A stretch of 64,000 nucleotides of DNA from Gemmatimonadales bacterium (GTDB taxonomy: Bacteria; Gemmatimonadota; Gemmatimonadetes; Gemmatimonadales; GWC2-71-9). The notes below the pieces were generated by a model that worked only from the letters and a program-made list of their open reading frames with translations, was not told the origin of the DNA and searched no databases. Location of the stretch: assembly GCA_036500345.1 (NCBI GenBank), contig DASYCE010000002.1:143892-207891 (forward strand), given 5' to 3'. Both the position numbers and the translations under genes were made by a program. Shown piece by piece: positions 31,936-40,773 of this stretch; the stretch's first letter is position 1; each line of letters begins with the position of its first letter.

Positions 31936-32793
31936 CTACGCGCGCGCCGCGCGCTCCGCTTCGGCGACCGCGGCCGGCTTCATGAAGAGTGCGCCGCGCG
32001 CCGCCGCGCCGCGGACACGCCGCCCCGCCGTCGGCACCGCTTCACGCTGCCACGCGGCATAGTGTCCCGCCAGCCCTTCCGAACCGGTGCCGGCGGCGTC
32101 GGGGACCAGGGCGTGCAGCCCGCCTGGCGCGGTCATCCGCTGGAGTTCGGCGAGCAGGATCCGTCGTTCGCCGGGCGACATCGACGCCAGCGTTCCCGCA
32201 TCGACGATCACGAGCACGAAGTCGTCGCTCACGCACGGGAGCCACTTTCCGAACTGAACGCAGACCGCTTCGAACGACGACGACAGCGACTCGAGTGCAA
32301 TCCGGTGTTCCGCCCGTTCGACGACACCGACGTCACGGTCGAGGAAGGTGACCACGCCGTCGTGGGCCGCGAGGAGGTACGCGCTCGACTCCGCCCCGCT
32401 GCCGACCACCAGCACCGGATCATCGGGTTCGAGACGTGGCGCCAGGGTCGCCGCGAGATGAGTGGCGTCGAGTCCCCAGTGGGTCGGGTCTCGCTGTGCG
32501 GCGCGACGCTTGGGATACGATTTGCGCCAGCTGTCGAAGGAGCGGATGCCGAGGCGCTTCTTGATGAACTCGTCGACTGCGGTCTGCGCGAGGACTTCGG
32601 TCAGCAGGAACTGCTCCTCGCCGCGCAGGTCGACCATCGCCTCATCGGCTTGGCGAAGGAGCTCTTCCCGCGAGATGGTGTTCTTGTAGTGCTCGATTCG
32701 ATCCATGATGTACAGATCGTATTGCTGGCGCAGCGACCGGATCGGCCGGCGTTTGCGGGCTGGTGCGAGGACGTCCTGCGCCGAGAGCATCAC
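31936..32793 (-). CDS. Hypothetical protein with methyltransferase-like Rossmann fold
   Basis: This 285-residue protein has a basic N-terminal 50 residues. A class I methyltransferase-like core runs from VLVVGSGAESSAYLLAA (motif I position) through VTFLDRDVGVVERAEH (acidic end of strand 2) to FVLVIVDAG. The GxGxG motif is imperfect and the C-terminal half is poorly conserved, so catalysis is uncertain. The C-terminal 40 residues are Ala/Arg-rich. It lies 27 bases downstream of the RlmI-like gene and is probably cotranscribed with it. No specific function can be named. Confidence 0.55.
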   Translation of the reverse strand: MMLSAQDVLAPARKRRPIRSLRQQYDLYIMDRIEHYKNTISREELLRQADEAMVDLRGEEQFLLTEVLAQTAVDEFIKKRLGIRSFDSWRKSYPKRRAAQRDPTHWGLDATHLAATLAPRLEPDDPVLVVGSGAESSAYLLAAHDGVVTFLDRDVGVVERAEHRIALESLSSSFEAVCVQFGKWLPCVSDDFVLVIVDAGTLASMSPGERRILLAELQRMTAPGGLHALVPDAAGTGSEGLAGHYAAWQREAVPTAGRRVRGAAARGALFMKPAAVAEAERAARA

Positions 32794-32820
32794 GCAAAGT
32801 CGTGAATTGTCACGCCGCCG

Positions 32821-33975
32821 TCAATTGGCGCGGAGGAGGACGCCCTTGAGATATCCCGTCTCGGGAATCGTCACGACCTCCGGATGGTCGCGGCTCTGGC
32901 CCAGGATTCGTTCGAGCACGAAGCGCTGGCCGCTCTCCGCTGCCGCGCGGGCAATCATCTCGTGGAACCGCGGCCTCGACAGATGGAACGAGCAACTGGC
33001 GCTGAGCAGATAGCCGCCGGGTGCCACCAGCCGCATCGCACGTCGGTTGATCTCGTGGTAGCCGCGCAGCGCGGCCTCGAGATGACCACGGTTCTTGGCG
33101 AACGCCGGCGGATCGACCACCACCAGGTCGAAACGGCGACCGGCGCGAGCCCAGGTCGGGAGGAGGTCGAAGGCATCCCCCACGACCCAGTCGATCGAAT
33201 CGACGTGATTGAGGCGGGCATTCTCCCGGCCCCGCTCGATCGCGTCGGCGCTGACGTCGAGTGCCGTGACCGACCGGGCCCGCTGCGCCAGGTGCAGCGC
33301 GAACGAACCATGGTACGCGAAGCAATCGAGGGCGGTCCCACCGTTGGGGACGGTGGTCGCTGCAAGTATCCGGTTTTCCCGCTGATCGAGAAACGCGCCG
33401 GTCTTCTGGCCAGTCCACGGCGCGGCAAGCCAGCGGACGTTGCCCTCGCGAATCTCCACGCGTTCGGGCACCGTCCCCGCCGCGACTTCCACTTCTTCGG
33501 ACAACCCCTCCAGGCGGCGAACCGGTGTGTCGTGGCGCAACAGGATGCCGTCAGGTTCGAACACTGCGCCGAGTGCCTCGATGATCACATCGCGCACCGT
33601 TTCGAGCGCGGCCGAGAGGAGCTGCACCACCAGCCACCGGTCGTAGCGATCGACCACCAGCGCCGGGAGTCCGTCGCCTTCGGCGTGAACCGCTCGCCAC
33701 GCATTGGCGTCGATTCCGGCGCGGGCGTCGCGGCATCTGGTGAACCGCTCACGCCACCACGCGCCGTCGATTGGCGCATCGCTGCGATCGAGGAGGCGCA
33801 GGCGGATCTCCGATCGGGGCGAGCAGAGCGCCTGGCCGAGGAACGTCCCACGTGCGTCGCGGACGGCGACAATGCCCGCGCCGTCGGGCGACGAGACCAC
33901 GTCGCTGCGATAGATCCACGGATGTCCGCGGACCCATCGATCGGCCCCTCGCGACGAAACGGTGGCCCAGGGCAC
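32821..33975 (-). CDS. RlmI-like 23S rRNA cytosine-C5 methyltransferase
   Basis: The protein has 384 residues. The N-terminal PUA domain contains RGHPWIYRSDVV. A central EEHD-like domain follows. The C-terminal class I methyltransferase has TGAFLDQRENR, TALDCFAYHGSFALHLA, VTALDVSADAIERGRENA, VVVDPPAFAKN and SASCSFHLS, with the Cys nucleophile position as in the RlmI/YccW/RlmK family. It should methylate a cytosine of 23S rRNA using SAM. Its start is only 24 bases from that of the divergent thiE gene, so the promoters overlap. Confidence 0.88.
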   Translation of the reverse strand: MPWATVSSRGADRWVRGHPWIYRSDVVSSPDGAGIVAVRDARGTFLGQALCSPRSEIRLRLLDRSDAPIDGAWWRERFTRCRDARAGIDANAWRAVHAEGDGLPALVVDRYDRWLVVQLLSAALETVRDVIIEALGAVFEPDGILLRHDTPVRRLEGLSEEVEVAAGTVPERVEIREGNVRWLAAPWTGQKTGAFLDQRENRILAATTVPNGGTALDCFAYHGSFALHLAQRARSVTALDVSADAIERGRENARLNHVDSIDWVVGDAFDLLPTWARAGRRFDLVVVDPPAFAKNRGHLEAALRGYHEINRRAMRLVAPGGYLLSASCSFHLSRPRFHEMIARAAAESGQRFVLERILGQSRDHPEVVTIPETGYLKGVLLRAN

Positions 33976-33999
33976 GCCGGTCAGTCCATCTTCCGTGTC

Positions 34000-34629
34000 A
34001 TGCGCGACAATCTAGTGGCCGCTCTTCGCCTGATGCTGGTGACCGATGACCGGTTGCTGGCCGGACGCGATCCGGTCGTCGTGTGCGCGGCTGCCGTGAC
34101 CGGCGGCGTAACGATGGTGCAGCTGCGCCTCAAGCTCGCCGCCGACCGGGAAATCGTCGCCGTCGGACGGCGCCTTCTCTCGGCTCTCACCGTCCCGCTG
34201 ATCGTCAACGACCGCGTAGACCTGGCCCTCGCCATCGGCGCGGCCGGCGTCCATCTCGGCCCCGATGATCTCGCACCTGCGCTCGCTCGCCGGGTCGTTC
34301 CCCGCGGCTTCATCATCGGCGCGTCGGTCGGCGTGGACGGAGAAGCCGCTCGCGCCGCCGCCGCCGACTACTGGGGGATCGGCCCGCTGCGATCAACCGA
34401 GACGAAGGCCGACGCCGGCGCCGCGATCGGTTTCGCCGGCGCCAGCAAGATCCGCGAGGCGGCGGGGACGCGGCCGTCGGTGTTGATCGGGAATGTTCAG
34501 CCGAATGATGTCGCGGCTGCGTTGGATGCAGGATTCGCCGGTGTCGCGGTCGGCAGCGGGATCCTCGCCCACCCGGAGGTGACGGAAGGTGCGCGGCGCT
34601 ACGCGGTCGAACTCGACCGGCGGCGTTAG
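34000..34629 (+). CDS. thiE: Thiamine-phosphate synthase
   Basis: This 209-residue TIM barrel joins HMP-pyrophosphate and thiazole phosphate to give thiamine phosphate. LMLVTDDRLL, TMVQLRLK, LIVNDRVDLALAIGAAGVHL, DYWGIGPLRSTETKADA and AGVAVGSGIL follow the family order. The start at 34000 is placed by homology, since the open frame extends far upstream as shadow of the divergent RlmI-like gene. No other thiamine gene and no TPP riboswitch is visible here. Its stop overlaps the convergent mltG stop by four bases. Confidence 0.92.
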   Translation: MRDNLVAALRLMLVTDDRLLAGRDPVVVCAAAVTGGVTMVQLRLKLAADREIVAVGRRLLSALTVPLIVNDRVDLALAIGAAGVHLGPDDLAPALARRVVPRGFIIGASVGVDGEAARAAAADYWGIGPLRSTETKADAGAAIGFAGASKIREAAGTRPSVLIGNVQPNDVAAALDAGFAGVAVGSGILAHPEVTEGARRYAVELDRRR

Positions 34630-35603
34630 TGGGGTGCGGCCGGCGCCAGGTAGCGCTTCACGTTGCGGAGATGGTCCTGGTAGCTGGTTGCGAAATGGCT
34701 CCGGCCCTGTCCATCTGCGACGAAATACAGGTACGGGACCTTGGGAGCATCGAGCACCGCCTCGATCGCGCCGCGTGACGGATTGTCGATCGGGCCCGGC
34801 GGCAGGCCGGGGTGCAGGTAGGTATTCCACGGCGAGTCGAACTGGTAGTCCGCTTCGCTCAGCCGACCCTTCCGCTGCCCGGTCTTGATCAGGTATCCGT
34901 ACTCGATGGCGGGATCGGCCTGCAACGGCATCCCGAGCTTGAGGCGATTGCGATACACTGCCGCGATCAGCGCGCGATCGGAATCGCCGGCTGCCTCCGC
35001 CTCGACCAGGCTTGCGAGCGTGACAAGCTCGCGCCGGTCCATCCCCTCTCCACGGGCTCGCGCATCCCAGCCCGAATCCCAGCTGGCGCGCCGCGCGGCG
35101 GCAAAGCGGGTGATCACGGTTCGGGCACTGTCGAACTGGCCGAATTCGAATGTCTCGGGAAGGAGCCACCCTTCGGCGCTCGGGCCGTCGATGCCGAGCT
35201 GACGCAGCAGCGCCGAATCGCGCGCGGCGGCGAGGACGCTGTCGGTGGGGAGGTTGAGCGTGGTCGCGGCGGCGCGGGCGAGATCGAAGAGGGTGCCCCC
35301 TTTGGGGAGCGTGATCCGGAAGTGCATCGCGTCACCGCCGGCGAGTGCGTGCATCACCATCGTGAACGGCGCGTGGCGCGGCAGTTCATACACGCCCGCC
35401 TTGAGCGACCGATCCACGTGTGCCCACCGCGCCCGGATCCTGAACAGGGTTGCCGACCAGATCACGCCGTGCGCCTTGAGTGAATCGGCGGCGGCCCGCA
35501 GCGAGGAGCCTGGCGGGATCGGCACCCGCTCGGCCGTCTTCGATCCGCCGCAGGCGGCGAGCGCCGCGGCGAAGGTCGTCACGGCGACGCGACGCGATCT
35601 CAC
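34626..35603 (-). CDS. mltG: Endolytic murein transglycosylase (MltG/YceG family), lipoprotein-like N terminus
   Basis: The protein has 325 residues from the GTG at 35603, which overlaps the ruvX stop. IPPGSSLRAAADSLKAHGVI is the LysM-like/N-terminal element. LVEAEAAGDSDRALIAAVYRNRL holds the catalytic Glu, and SPWNTYLHPGLPPGPIDNP the second motif. It cuts nascent glycan strands and ends peptidoglycan polymerisation. The N terminus reads VAVTTFAAALAACGGSK, a lipobox (LAAC) rather than the transmembrane helix usual in MltG. It is shorter than E. coli MltG by about 15 residues. Confidence 0.92.
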   Translation of the reverse strand: MRSRRVAVTTFAAALAACGGSKTAERVPIPPGSSLRAAADSLKAHGVIWSATLFRIRARWAHVDRSLKAGVYELPRHAPFTMVMHALAGGDAMHFRITLPKGGTLFDLARAAATTLNLPTDSVLAAARDSALLRQLGIDGPSAEGWLLPETFEFGQFDSARTVITRFAAARRASWDSGWDARARGEGMDRRELVTLASLVEAEAAGDSDRALIAAVYRNRLKLGMPLQADPAIEYGYLIKTGQRKGRLSEADYQFDSPWNTYLHPGLPPGPIDNPSRGAIEAVLDAPKVPYLYFVADGQGRSHFATSYQDHLRNVKRYLAPAAPH

Positions 35604-36025
35604 CTGCGTCCGTTCAGCCAGTGCTGCAGCATCGTCGCCGCGGCCGACGCGTCGACGCCGAGCGACGCCCCGGTGCCGGTCTCGCGCAATGTGCGCAGCG
35701 TGTCGGCCGTGGTGAAGCTTTCGTCGATCCACTCAACGGGAAGTGGCCGGCGCGCGCTCACGGAGCCCCCCATGTCGCGCGCGGCGATCGCCGCGGGGCC
35801 TTCGAGGCCGTTGTCATCGAGCGGCAACCCGACGACGAGCCCGACCGGTGATTCGCGATCGATGACGTCGAGGAGGTCGCGGAGCGGCAGGCGGCGCCCG
35901 GTCCGCCGGCGCACCGTCACGAGCGGCGTGGCGACCAGCTGCGTTTCGTCGCTGATCGCGACGCCGATGCGCGAGGTTCCCCAGTCGAGCGCCATGACGC
36001 GACCCGACGGCGGAATCACCGCCAT
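35600..36025 (-). CDS. ruvX: Putative pre-16S rRNA nuclease / Holliday junction resolvase YqgF
   Basis: This 141-residue RNase H-like fold has MALDWGTSRIGVAISD (first catalytic Asp), GLVVGLPLDDNG (motif 2, replacing GLP-x-N/DG) and a C-terminal VDASAAATMLQHWL with the last Asp. YqgF proteins mature the 5' end of 16S rRNA. It lies eight bases after rho and overlaps mltG by four bases, forming a rho-ruvX-mltG operon. The start at 36025 rather than the internal Met is chosen from spacing to rho. Confidence 0.9.
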   Translation of the reverse strand: MAVIPPSGRVMALDWGTSRIGVAISDETQLVATPLVTVRRRTGRRLPLRDLLDVIDRESPVGLVVGLPLDDNGLEGPAAIAARDMGGSVSARRPLPVEWIDESFTTADTLRTLRETGTGASLGVDASAAATMLQHWLNGRR

Positions 36026-36032
36026 CGGCCGA

Positions 36033-37280
36033 TCACTGCGCCATCGTGGCGAAGAATTCCTTGTTGGACTTGGTGCGCTTCATCCGCTCCAGCAGGAATT
36101 CCATGGCTTCGACCACCGGCATGTCGGCCAGGAAGTTGCGGAGCAGGTAGACGCGGTTGAGCTCGTCCTTGTCGAGGAGCAGCTCTTCCTTGCGTGTGCC
36201 GGACTTGTTGATGTCGATCGCCGGGAAGACGCGGCGGTCGGCGAGCCGGCGGTCGAGGACCAGTTCCATGTTGCCGGTTCCCTTGAACTCCTCGAAGATC
36301 ACTTCGTCCATCCGGGAGCCGGTGTCGATCAGCGCCGTGGCGACGATCGTCAGCGATCCGCCTCCCTCGATGTTGCGCGCCGCACCGAAGAAACGCTTCG
36401 GCTTCTGCAGGGCGTTGGCATCGACACCGCCGGAGAGGATCTTGCCCGAATGCGGCACGACGACGTTGTGCGCGCGGGCGAGCCGGGTGATCGAGTCGAG
36501 GAGGATGATCACGTCGCGCCCATGCTCCACCAGGCGCCGGGCCTTTTCGATCACCATGTCGGCGACCTGGACGTGGCGATCGGCAGGTTCGTCGAACGTC
36601 GACGCGATCACTTCCGCGGCGACGTTCTCCTGCATGTCGGTGACTTCTTCCGGGCGCTCGTCGATCAGCAGGACGATGAGGTAGCACTCCGGATGATTCT
36701 CGGTGATGGCGTTGGCGAGCTTCTGGAGGAGGATCGTCTTGCCGGCCTTCGGCTGCGCCACGATCAGGCCACGCTGTCCCTTGCCGATCGGTGACATGAG
36801 GTCGACGACGCGCATCGACAGGTCGTTGTTCTTCCGCTCCAGCCGGATGCGCTGATCGGGGTACCGCGGCTTGAGGTTATCGAATGCGATCCGCGACTTG
36901 GTCTTGTCGGGTTCTTCATAGTTGACGCTCTCCACCTTGAGGAGGGCGAGGTACCGTTCCCCCTCCTTCGGCGGCCGCACTTGCCCCATGATGGTGTCGC
37001 CGGTGCGCAGATCGAACCGCTTGATCTGGCTCGGGGAGACGTAAATGTCGTCCGGACCGTAGAGGTAATTCCAATCCTGCGAGCGAAGGAATCCATATCC
37101 TTCGGGGAGGATTTCGAGGACGCCCTCGCCGCGGATGACCGTGTCCTTGTCGAGCAGCGATTGCTCGATGCGGAAGATCAGGTCCTGCTTGCGGAGGCCG
37201 GAATAGTTGGTGATGTTGAGTTCCGCGGCGAGCGCATGCAATTCGGCCACGGACTTCTGCTTCAATTCAGCGATATCCAC
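36033..37280 (-). CDS. rho: Transcription termination factor Rho
   Basis: This 415-residue hexameric RNA helicase has the usual Rho length and no large N-terminal insertion. The N-terminal helical domain contains [20 protein letters not shown]. The primary RNA site contains [20 protein letters not shown]. Walker A is AQPKAGKT, Walker [17 protein letters not shown], and the Q-loop region is [20 protein letters not shown]. It uses a GTG start at 37280. About 200 bp separate it from the divergent protease gene; no attenuator or promoter could be confidently read there. Confidence 0.97.
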   Translation of the reverse strand: MDIAELKQKSVAELHALAAELNITNYSGLRKQDLIFRIEQSLLDKDTVIRGEGVLEILPEGYGFLRSQDWNYLYGPDDIYVSPSQIKRFDLRTGDTIMGQVRPPKEGERYLALLKVESVNYEEPDKTKSRIAFDNLKPRYPDQRIRLERKNNDLSMRVVDLMSPIGKGQRGLIVAQPKAGKTILLQKLANAITENHPECYLIVLLIDERPEEVTDMQENVAAEVIASTFDEPADRHVQVADMVIEKARRLVEHGRDVIILLDSITRLARAHNVVVPHSGKILSGGVDANALQKPKRFFGAARNIEGGGSLTIVATALIDTGSRMDEVIFEEFKGTGNMELVLDRRLADRRVFPAIDINKSGTRKEELLLDKDELNRVYLLRNFLADMPVVEAMEFLLERMKRTKSNKEFFATMAQ

Positions 37281-37477
37281 GGAGCACTCCGGATGGCGAT
37301 GGCTGCCGCATTCGGTGCGACACGAAAGGCCGGGATGACTGGTCGTCTGGAATCAATGTGTCTGGCGTATGAGACTCGCGCGGAGCGCGTGGTTGGTGCG
37401 AAGGGATCGGGACCTGACGCGGGGTTACTGGAAGCGCCAGACAATACGGTAATCGCACGTCGGCGTCAAGTGATGGT

Positions 37478-38611
37478 GTGACCACGCCTGCAACGTATTA
37501 CGCCACATGGCGCGAAATATCGCTGGCCGGGGATCGCGAGGTCATCGACGGGATCGTTGCCGACCGATACCTCGGCCCCTCCGCCGAACTTGCCGCGTTC
37601 CTCGACCGGTGGCCCGGCACCTGGTACTGGGGCGATGATGCGCGGACCCGCCTCGTCCTGATCCGGGGATCGGCCCCGGCCCGACCGGAGCGCTGGCTCT
37701 GGCACGGCGCGCTTCTTCTCCTGTTCATCGTCTGCACCCTGGGCGCGGGCGAGGTCGTCTCCGGCGCGATCCGACCCCCGGCCTATTCCGGAATCAGCGG
37801 TGCCCTGGCCGGCGCAGTCGATTTCGGACGCTTCGTGATTTCGGGAGGATGGCGGGTCCTGCTGCACGGCTGGGAGTTCGGGGTGCCGCTCCTCGGCATC
37901 CTGCTGGTGCACGAGCTGGGGCACTATTTCGCCGCCAAGCGATACAGCATCGACGTCTCGCCACCGTACTTCATCCCGGTTCCCCCGAACCTGTCGCCGA
38001 TCGGCGGCCTCGGCGCCTTCATTCGCCTGCGAAGCCCGGTCTACGACCGGCGGCAGCTGCTCGATGTGGGCGCCGCGGGGCCGCTCGCGGGGTTCGTGAT
38101 CGCGCTGGGCGTCCTGGTCTGGGGATTCACCATCTCCCACCGGTTCGACGTCGGAGCGACCGGCTCCCCGTCATTCATTCTCTTTGCGGGGAAGCCGATC
38201 CTGCTGGGTGACTCGATCCTCGTGCGCGGGCTCCGGAATTGGCTCGTACCCGGCACTGGATCGGTCCTCCTCTCGGCACCGGCATTTGCGGGATGGGTAG
38301 GGATGTTCATCACCGGTCTCAACCTGCTGCCGCTCTCCCAGCTCGACGGGGGACACGTATTGTATGGTGTGGCAGGGAAGGCGCAGCGCCCGGTCGCGAT
38401 CGTCGTGGCGGCGGCACTGGTGGTGCTTGGTACCCGCGCACCGATGTGGTATCTCTGGGCCGGACTTACCTTCGTGATTGGCGGCGGGCGGTGGAGTCAC
38501 CCGGACGTGGTCATCCCGTCGCGCCCGGTGACGCGGTACGGTCGGTGGATCGCGCTGGCATCGCTTGCGGTGCTGATCCTGACCTTTGTCCCGGTGCCGT
38601 TCCGGAACTGA
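37478..38611 (+). CDS. Site-2 protease family zinc metalloprotease (M50)
   Basis: This 377-residue polytopic membrane protein has zinc motif HELGHYFAAKR at residues 145-149. The second conserved region is GPLAGFVIALG, and LLPLSQLDGGHVLYG carries the third zinc ligand Asp. At least six hydrophobic helices are visible. The N-terminal 70 residues are soluble. No PDZ domain is present, which places it with the SpoIVFB/minimal S2P type. It likely cleaves membrane-anchored regulators. It starts at GTG 37478. Confidence 0.9.
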   Translation: MTTPATYYATWREISLAGDREVIDGIVADRYLGPSAELAAFLDRWPGTWYWGDDARTRLVLIRGSAPARPERWLWHGALLLLFIVCTLGAGEVVSGAIRPPAYSGISGALAGAVDFGRFVISGGWRVLLHGWEFGVPLLGILLVHELGHYFAAKRYSIDVSPPYFIPVPPNLSPIGGLGAFIRLRSPVYDRRQLLDVGAAGPLAGFVIALGVLVWGFTISHRFDVGATGSPSFILFAGKPILLGDSILVRGLRNWLVPGTGSVLLSAPAFAGWVGMFITGLNLLPLSQLDGGHVLYGVAGKAQRPVAIVVAAALVVLGTRAPMWYLWAGLTFVIGGGRWSHPDVVIPSRPVTRYGRWIALASLAVLILTFVPVPFRN

Positions 38612-38622
38612 AAGGACTGCGG

Positions 38623-38850
38623 ATGACTGACCTGGACGACATCGGCAACCTTCGCCACTCGCTGGCGAATCCCCTGTCATCGATCCTTGGAGAAGCCCAG
38701 CTCATTCTTGGCAGCGGCGTAACGCTCGACGAGGAAACCCGGCAGGGTGTCCAGGCGATCGAACAGCTGGCTTTGCGCATGAAGACGATCCTGCAGGACA
38801 GCCGCAGTCGCGGTGGGTCGGACGACGCGCGCCGAGAGGAAATCCGCTGA
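38623..38850 (+). CDS. Orphan histidine-kinase dimerisation (HisKA-like) domain protein
   Basis: This 75-residue protein has only one domain. NLRHSLANPLSSILGEAQLI matches the H-box and first helix of HisKA domains, with His at the phosphorylatable position and the N/D-P following. A second helix (TRQGVQAIEQLALRMKTILQ) completes the hairpin. No ATPase domain follows. It may act as a phosphotransfer or decoy partner for kinases. The start at 38623 has AAAGGA 8 bases upstream. It lies 11 bases after the protease gene, so is cotranscribed with it. Confidence 0.7.
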   Translation: MTDLDDIGNLRHSLANPLSSILGEAQLILGSGVTLDEETRQGVQAIEQLALRMKTILQDSRSRGGSDDARREEIR

Positions 38851-38955
38851 CCCGGCGCCGAGCCGTGCACGAACCTTCCCGCTGACCGTCTCCGGTTGTT
38901 GCGCGACCCGCACCTGGTCGCACGCCTGTTCGCCGACCGGAAGATGGAAGGTTAC

Positions 38956-39114
38956 ATGTCCGTACATCACCGCACTCCTGTACTGGTTTCCCGTGGTCAC
39001 GTTCATACCACCGGGGCCCGCGATCTCCGCCGCAAGCTGGTGACGATGTCGGTCACCGCGATCTGTGCCGTCGCGCTGCTATTCGAAATGGTCGAAATCA
39101 TCCGCCTGCATTAG
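38956..39114 (+). CDS. Small single-helix membrane protein, hypothetical
   Basis: This 52-residue frame is preceded by GGAAGG 5 bases before the ATG at 38956. Residues 30-49 form one hydrophobic helix (VTMSVTAICAVALLFEMVEI) after a basic stretch (RDLRRK), giving an N-in topology. The upstream in-frame ATG at 38944 is a less likely start. No homology is recognised; it may be spurious. Confidence 0.4.
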   Translation: MSVHHRTPVLVSRGHVHTTGARDLRRKLVTMSVTAICAVALLFEMVEIIRLH

Positions 39115-39165
39115 CACGTGCCAACTCCCGGGTCGCTGGTATCGCGATCCGGCTATTCTTACCCC

Positions 39166-39867
39166 ATGACCACGATCGTGGTGGCGCCCGCGAACCAGTT
39201 TGCTGCAGTAGCGGCGCAACGCATCGGCGAGCTTGTCACGACGTCGATTGCGACCTCCGGGAATTGCCGGTTGGCACTCTCCGGGGGGTCGACACCCGGA
39301 CCGGTGCTCGCCAAGGTGGCGACTGCCGAGATCGAGTGGGGGAAGGTTTCGGTCTACTTCGCGGACGAACGGGCGGTCCCGCCTGATGCCGGCGACAGCA
39401 ACTACGGGATGATCCGCCGGGTCTTCCTCGACCTGGTCCCGATCCCGGCGACATCGATCCACCGCATGGAAGCCGAGCGCACGGATCTTGACGCGGCGGC
39501 GCGCGACTACGATCGGCTCCTTCCCCTCGCGCTCGATCTGCTGCTCCTCGGTGTCGGCCCAGACGGTCACACGGCGTCTCTCTTTCCGGAATCGCCCGCG
39601 CTGCACGAATCCACGCGCCGGGTCATTGCGGCAGCACCGCCGCGGCCACCGATCGCGCCACAGGTGGCTCGGCTCACGATCACCCCCCCGGTGATCGCCG
39701 CTGCCCGTACCGTCGCGGTACTGGTTGCGGGGAGCGACAAGGCTGCGGTAGTTGCCGCAGTCCTTGGCAAGACAGATGGCGGGCGGTTCCCCGCGGCGCT
39801 GGCACGGGACGGTCTGTGGATTCTCGACCGCGACGCCGCGGCACACTTGCAACCAGAGGATACCTGA
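39166..39867 (+). CDS. pgl: 6-phosphogluconolactonase
   Basis: This 233-residue protein of the NagB/RpiA/DevB fold hydrolyses 6-phosphogluconolactone to 6-phosphogluconate. LALSGGSTPGPVLAKV is the phosphate-binding loop. VYFADERAVPPDAGDSNYGM and LLLGVGPDGHTASLFP are the DevB signatures, with the catalytic His in DGHTASLFP. The start at 39166 is chosen by homology. First of three oxidative pentose-phosphate genes, three bases upstream of gnd. Confidence 0.93.
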   Translation: MTTIVVAPANQFAAVAAQRIGELVTTSIATSGNCRLALSGGSTPGPVLAKVATAEIEWGKVSVYFADERAVPPDAGDSNYGMIRRVFLDLVPIPATSIHRMEAERTDLDAAARDYDRLLPLALDLLLLGVGPDGHTASLFPESPALHESTRRVIAAAPPRPPIAPQVARLTITPPVIAAARTVAVLVAGSDKAAVVAAVLGKTDGGRFPAALARDGLWILDRDAAAHLQPEDT

Positions 39868-39870
39868 ACC

Positions 39871-40773
39871 ATGCGCATGGCGATGATCGGTCTCGGCAAG
39901 ATGGGCGGGAACATGACCGAGCGATTGATTCGCGGCGGCCATCAGGTCGTCGTCTACGATCGGAGTCCCGAAGCGATCGCCGCGGCGTCGGCCAGGGGCG
40001 CCACCGGGGCGCGTGACCTCGACGATGTCGTGGCGCAACTCGCGGCGCCGCGGGTGGTCTGGGTGATGGTCCCCGCCGGCGATCCGACCGAGCAGACGAT
40101 CAACGCGATCGCCGACCGGCTGCAACCCGGGGACATCATCATCGATGGCGGCAACTCGAACTTCCGCGATTCGATGCGCCGAGCCGACGCGTTGCGGGGG
40201 CGGTCGATCGAGTTCATCGATGCCGGGACGAGCGGCGGGGTCTGGGGTCTCGCCAACGGATACTGCCTCATGGTCGGTGGATCGGAATCGGCGTGCACCA
40301 CGTGCGAGCCGATCTTCCGGACCCTCGCTCCTGAAAACGGGTATGCGCGGATGGGACCGCCGGGATCGGGACACTACGTCAAGATGGTCCACAACGGGAT
40401 CGAATACGGCCTGCTCCAGGCCTACGCGGAGGGATACGAAATCCTGCATGCGTCGAAGGAATTCCCGTCGCTCGATCTGCACCGGATCGCAGGACTCTGG
40501 AACCAGGGAAGCGTGGTCCGGTCATGGCTCAACGAATTGGCGGAGCAGGCATTCGCCAAGGGGAATGATCTCTCCGGGCTGCGCGGGTATGTCGATGACT
40601 CCGGCGAGGGCCGCTGGACCGTTGCCGAAGCAATCGCGCTCGACGTTCCCGCGCCGGTCATCACGGCGTCGCTCCTGGCGCGGTTGCGGTCGCGGCAGGC
40701 GGAGTCGTTCTCGGCCAAGGTGATTGCCGCGCTGCGCAATGAGTTCGGCGGCCACGCGGTCAAGCACACATGA
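39871..40773 (+). CDS. gnd: 6-phosphogluconate dehydrogenase, short (GndA/YqeC-like) type
   Basis: This 300-residue enzyme is the short form lacking the C-terminal duplication of the E. coli enzyme. AMIGLGKMGGNMTERLIRGG is the cofactor motif. DAGTSGGVWGLANGYCLMVG and GSGHYVKMVHNGIEYG carry the substrate-binding and catalytic Lys and Asn residues. It oxidatively decarboxylates 6-phosphogluconate to ribulose 5-phosphate; short forms often use NAD+. Its stop overlaps the zwf start (ATGA). Confidence 0.93.
   Translation: MRMAMIGLGKMGGNMTERLIRGGHQVVVYDRSPEAIAAASARGATGARDLDDVVAQLAAPRVVWVMVPAGDPTEQTINAIADRLQPGDIIIDGGNSNFRDSMRRADALRGRSIEFIDAGTSGGVWGLANGYCLMVGGSESACTTCEPIFRTLAPENGYARMGPPGSGHYVKMVHNGIEYGLLQAYAEGYEILHASKEFPSLDLHRIAGLWNQGSVVRSWLNELAEQAFAKGNDLSGLRGYVDDSGEGRWTVAEAIALDVPAPVITASLLARLRSRQAESFSAKVIAALRNEFGGHAVKHT

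Noticed and set aside
34000..34629. TPP riboswitch upstream of thiE
   Set aside because: The start lies 24 bases from the divergent RlmI-like gene and no THI-box consensus is visible.
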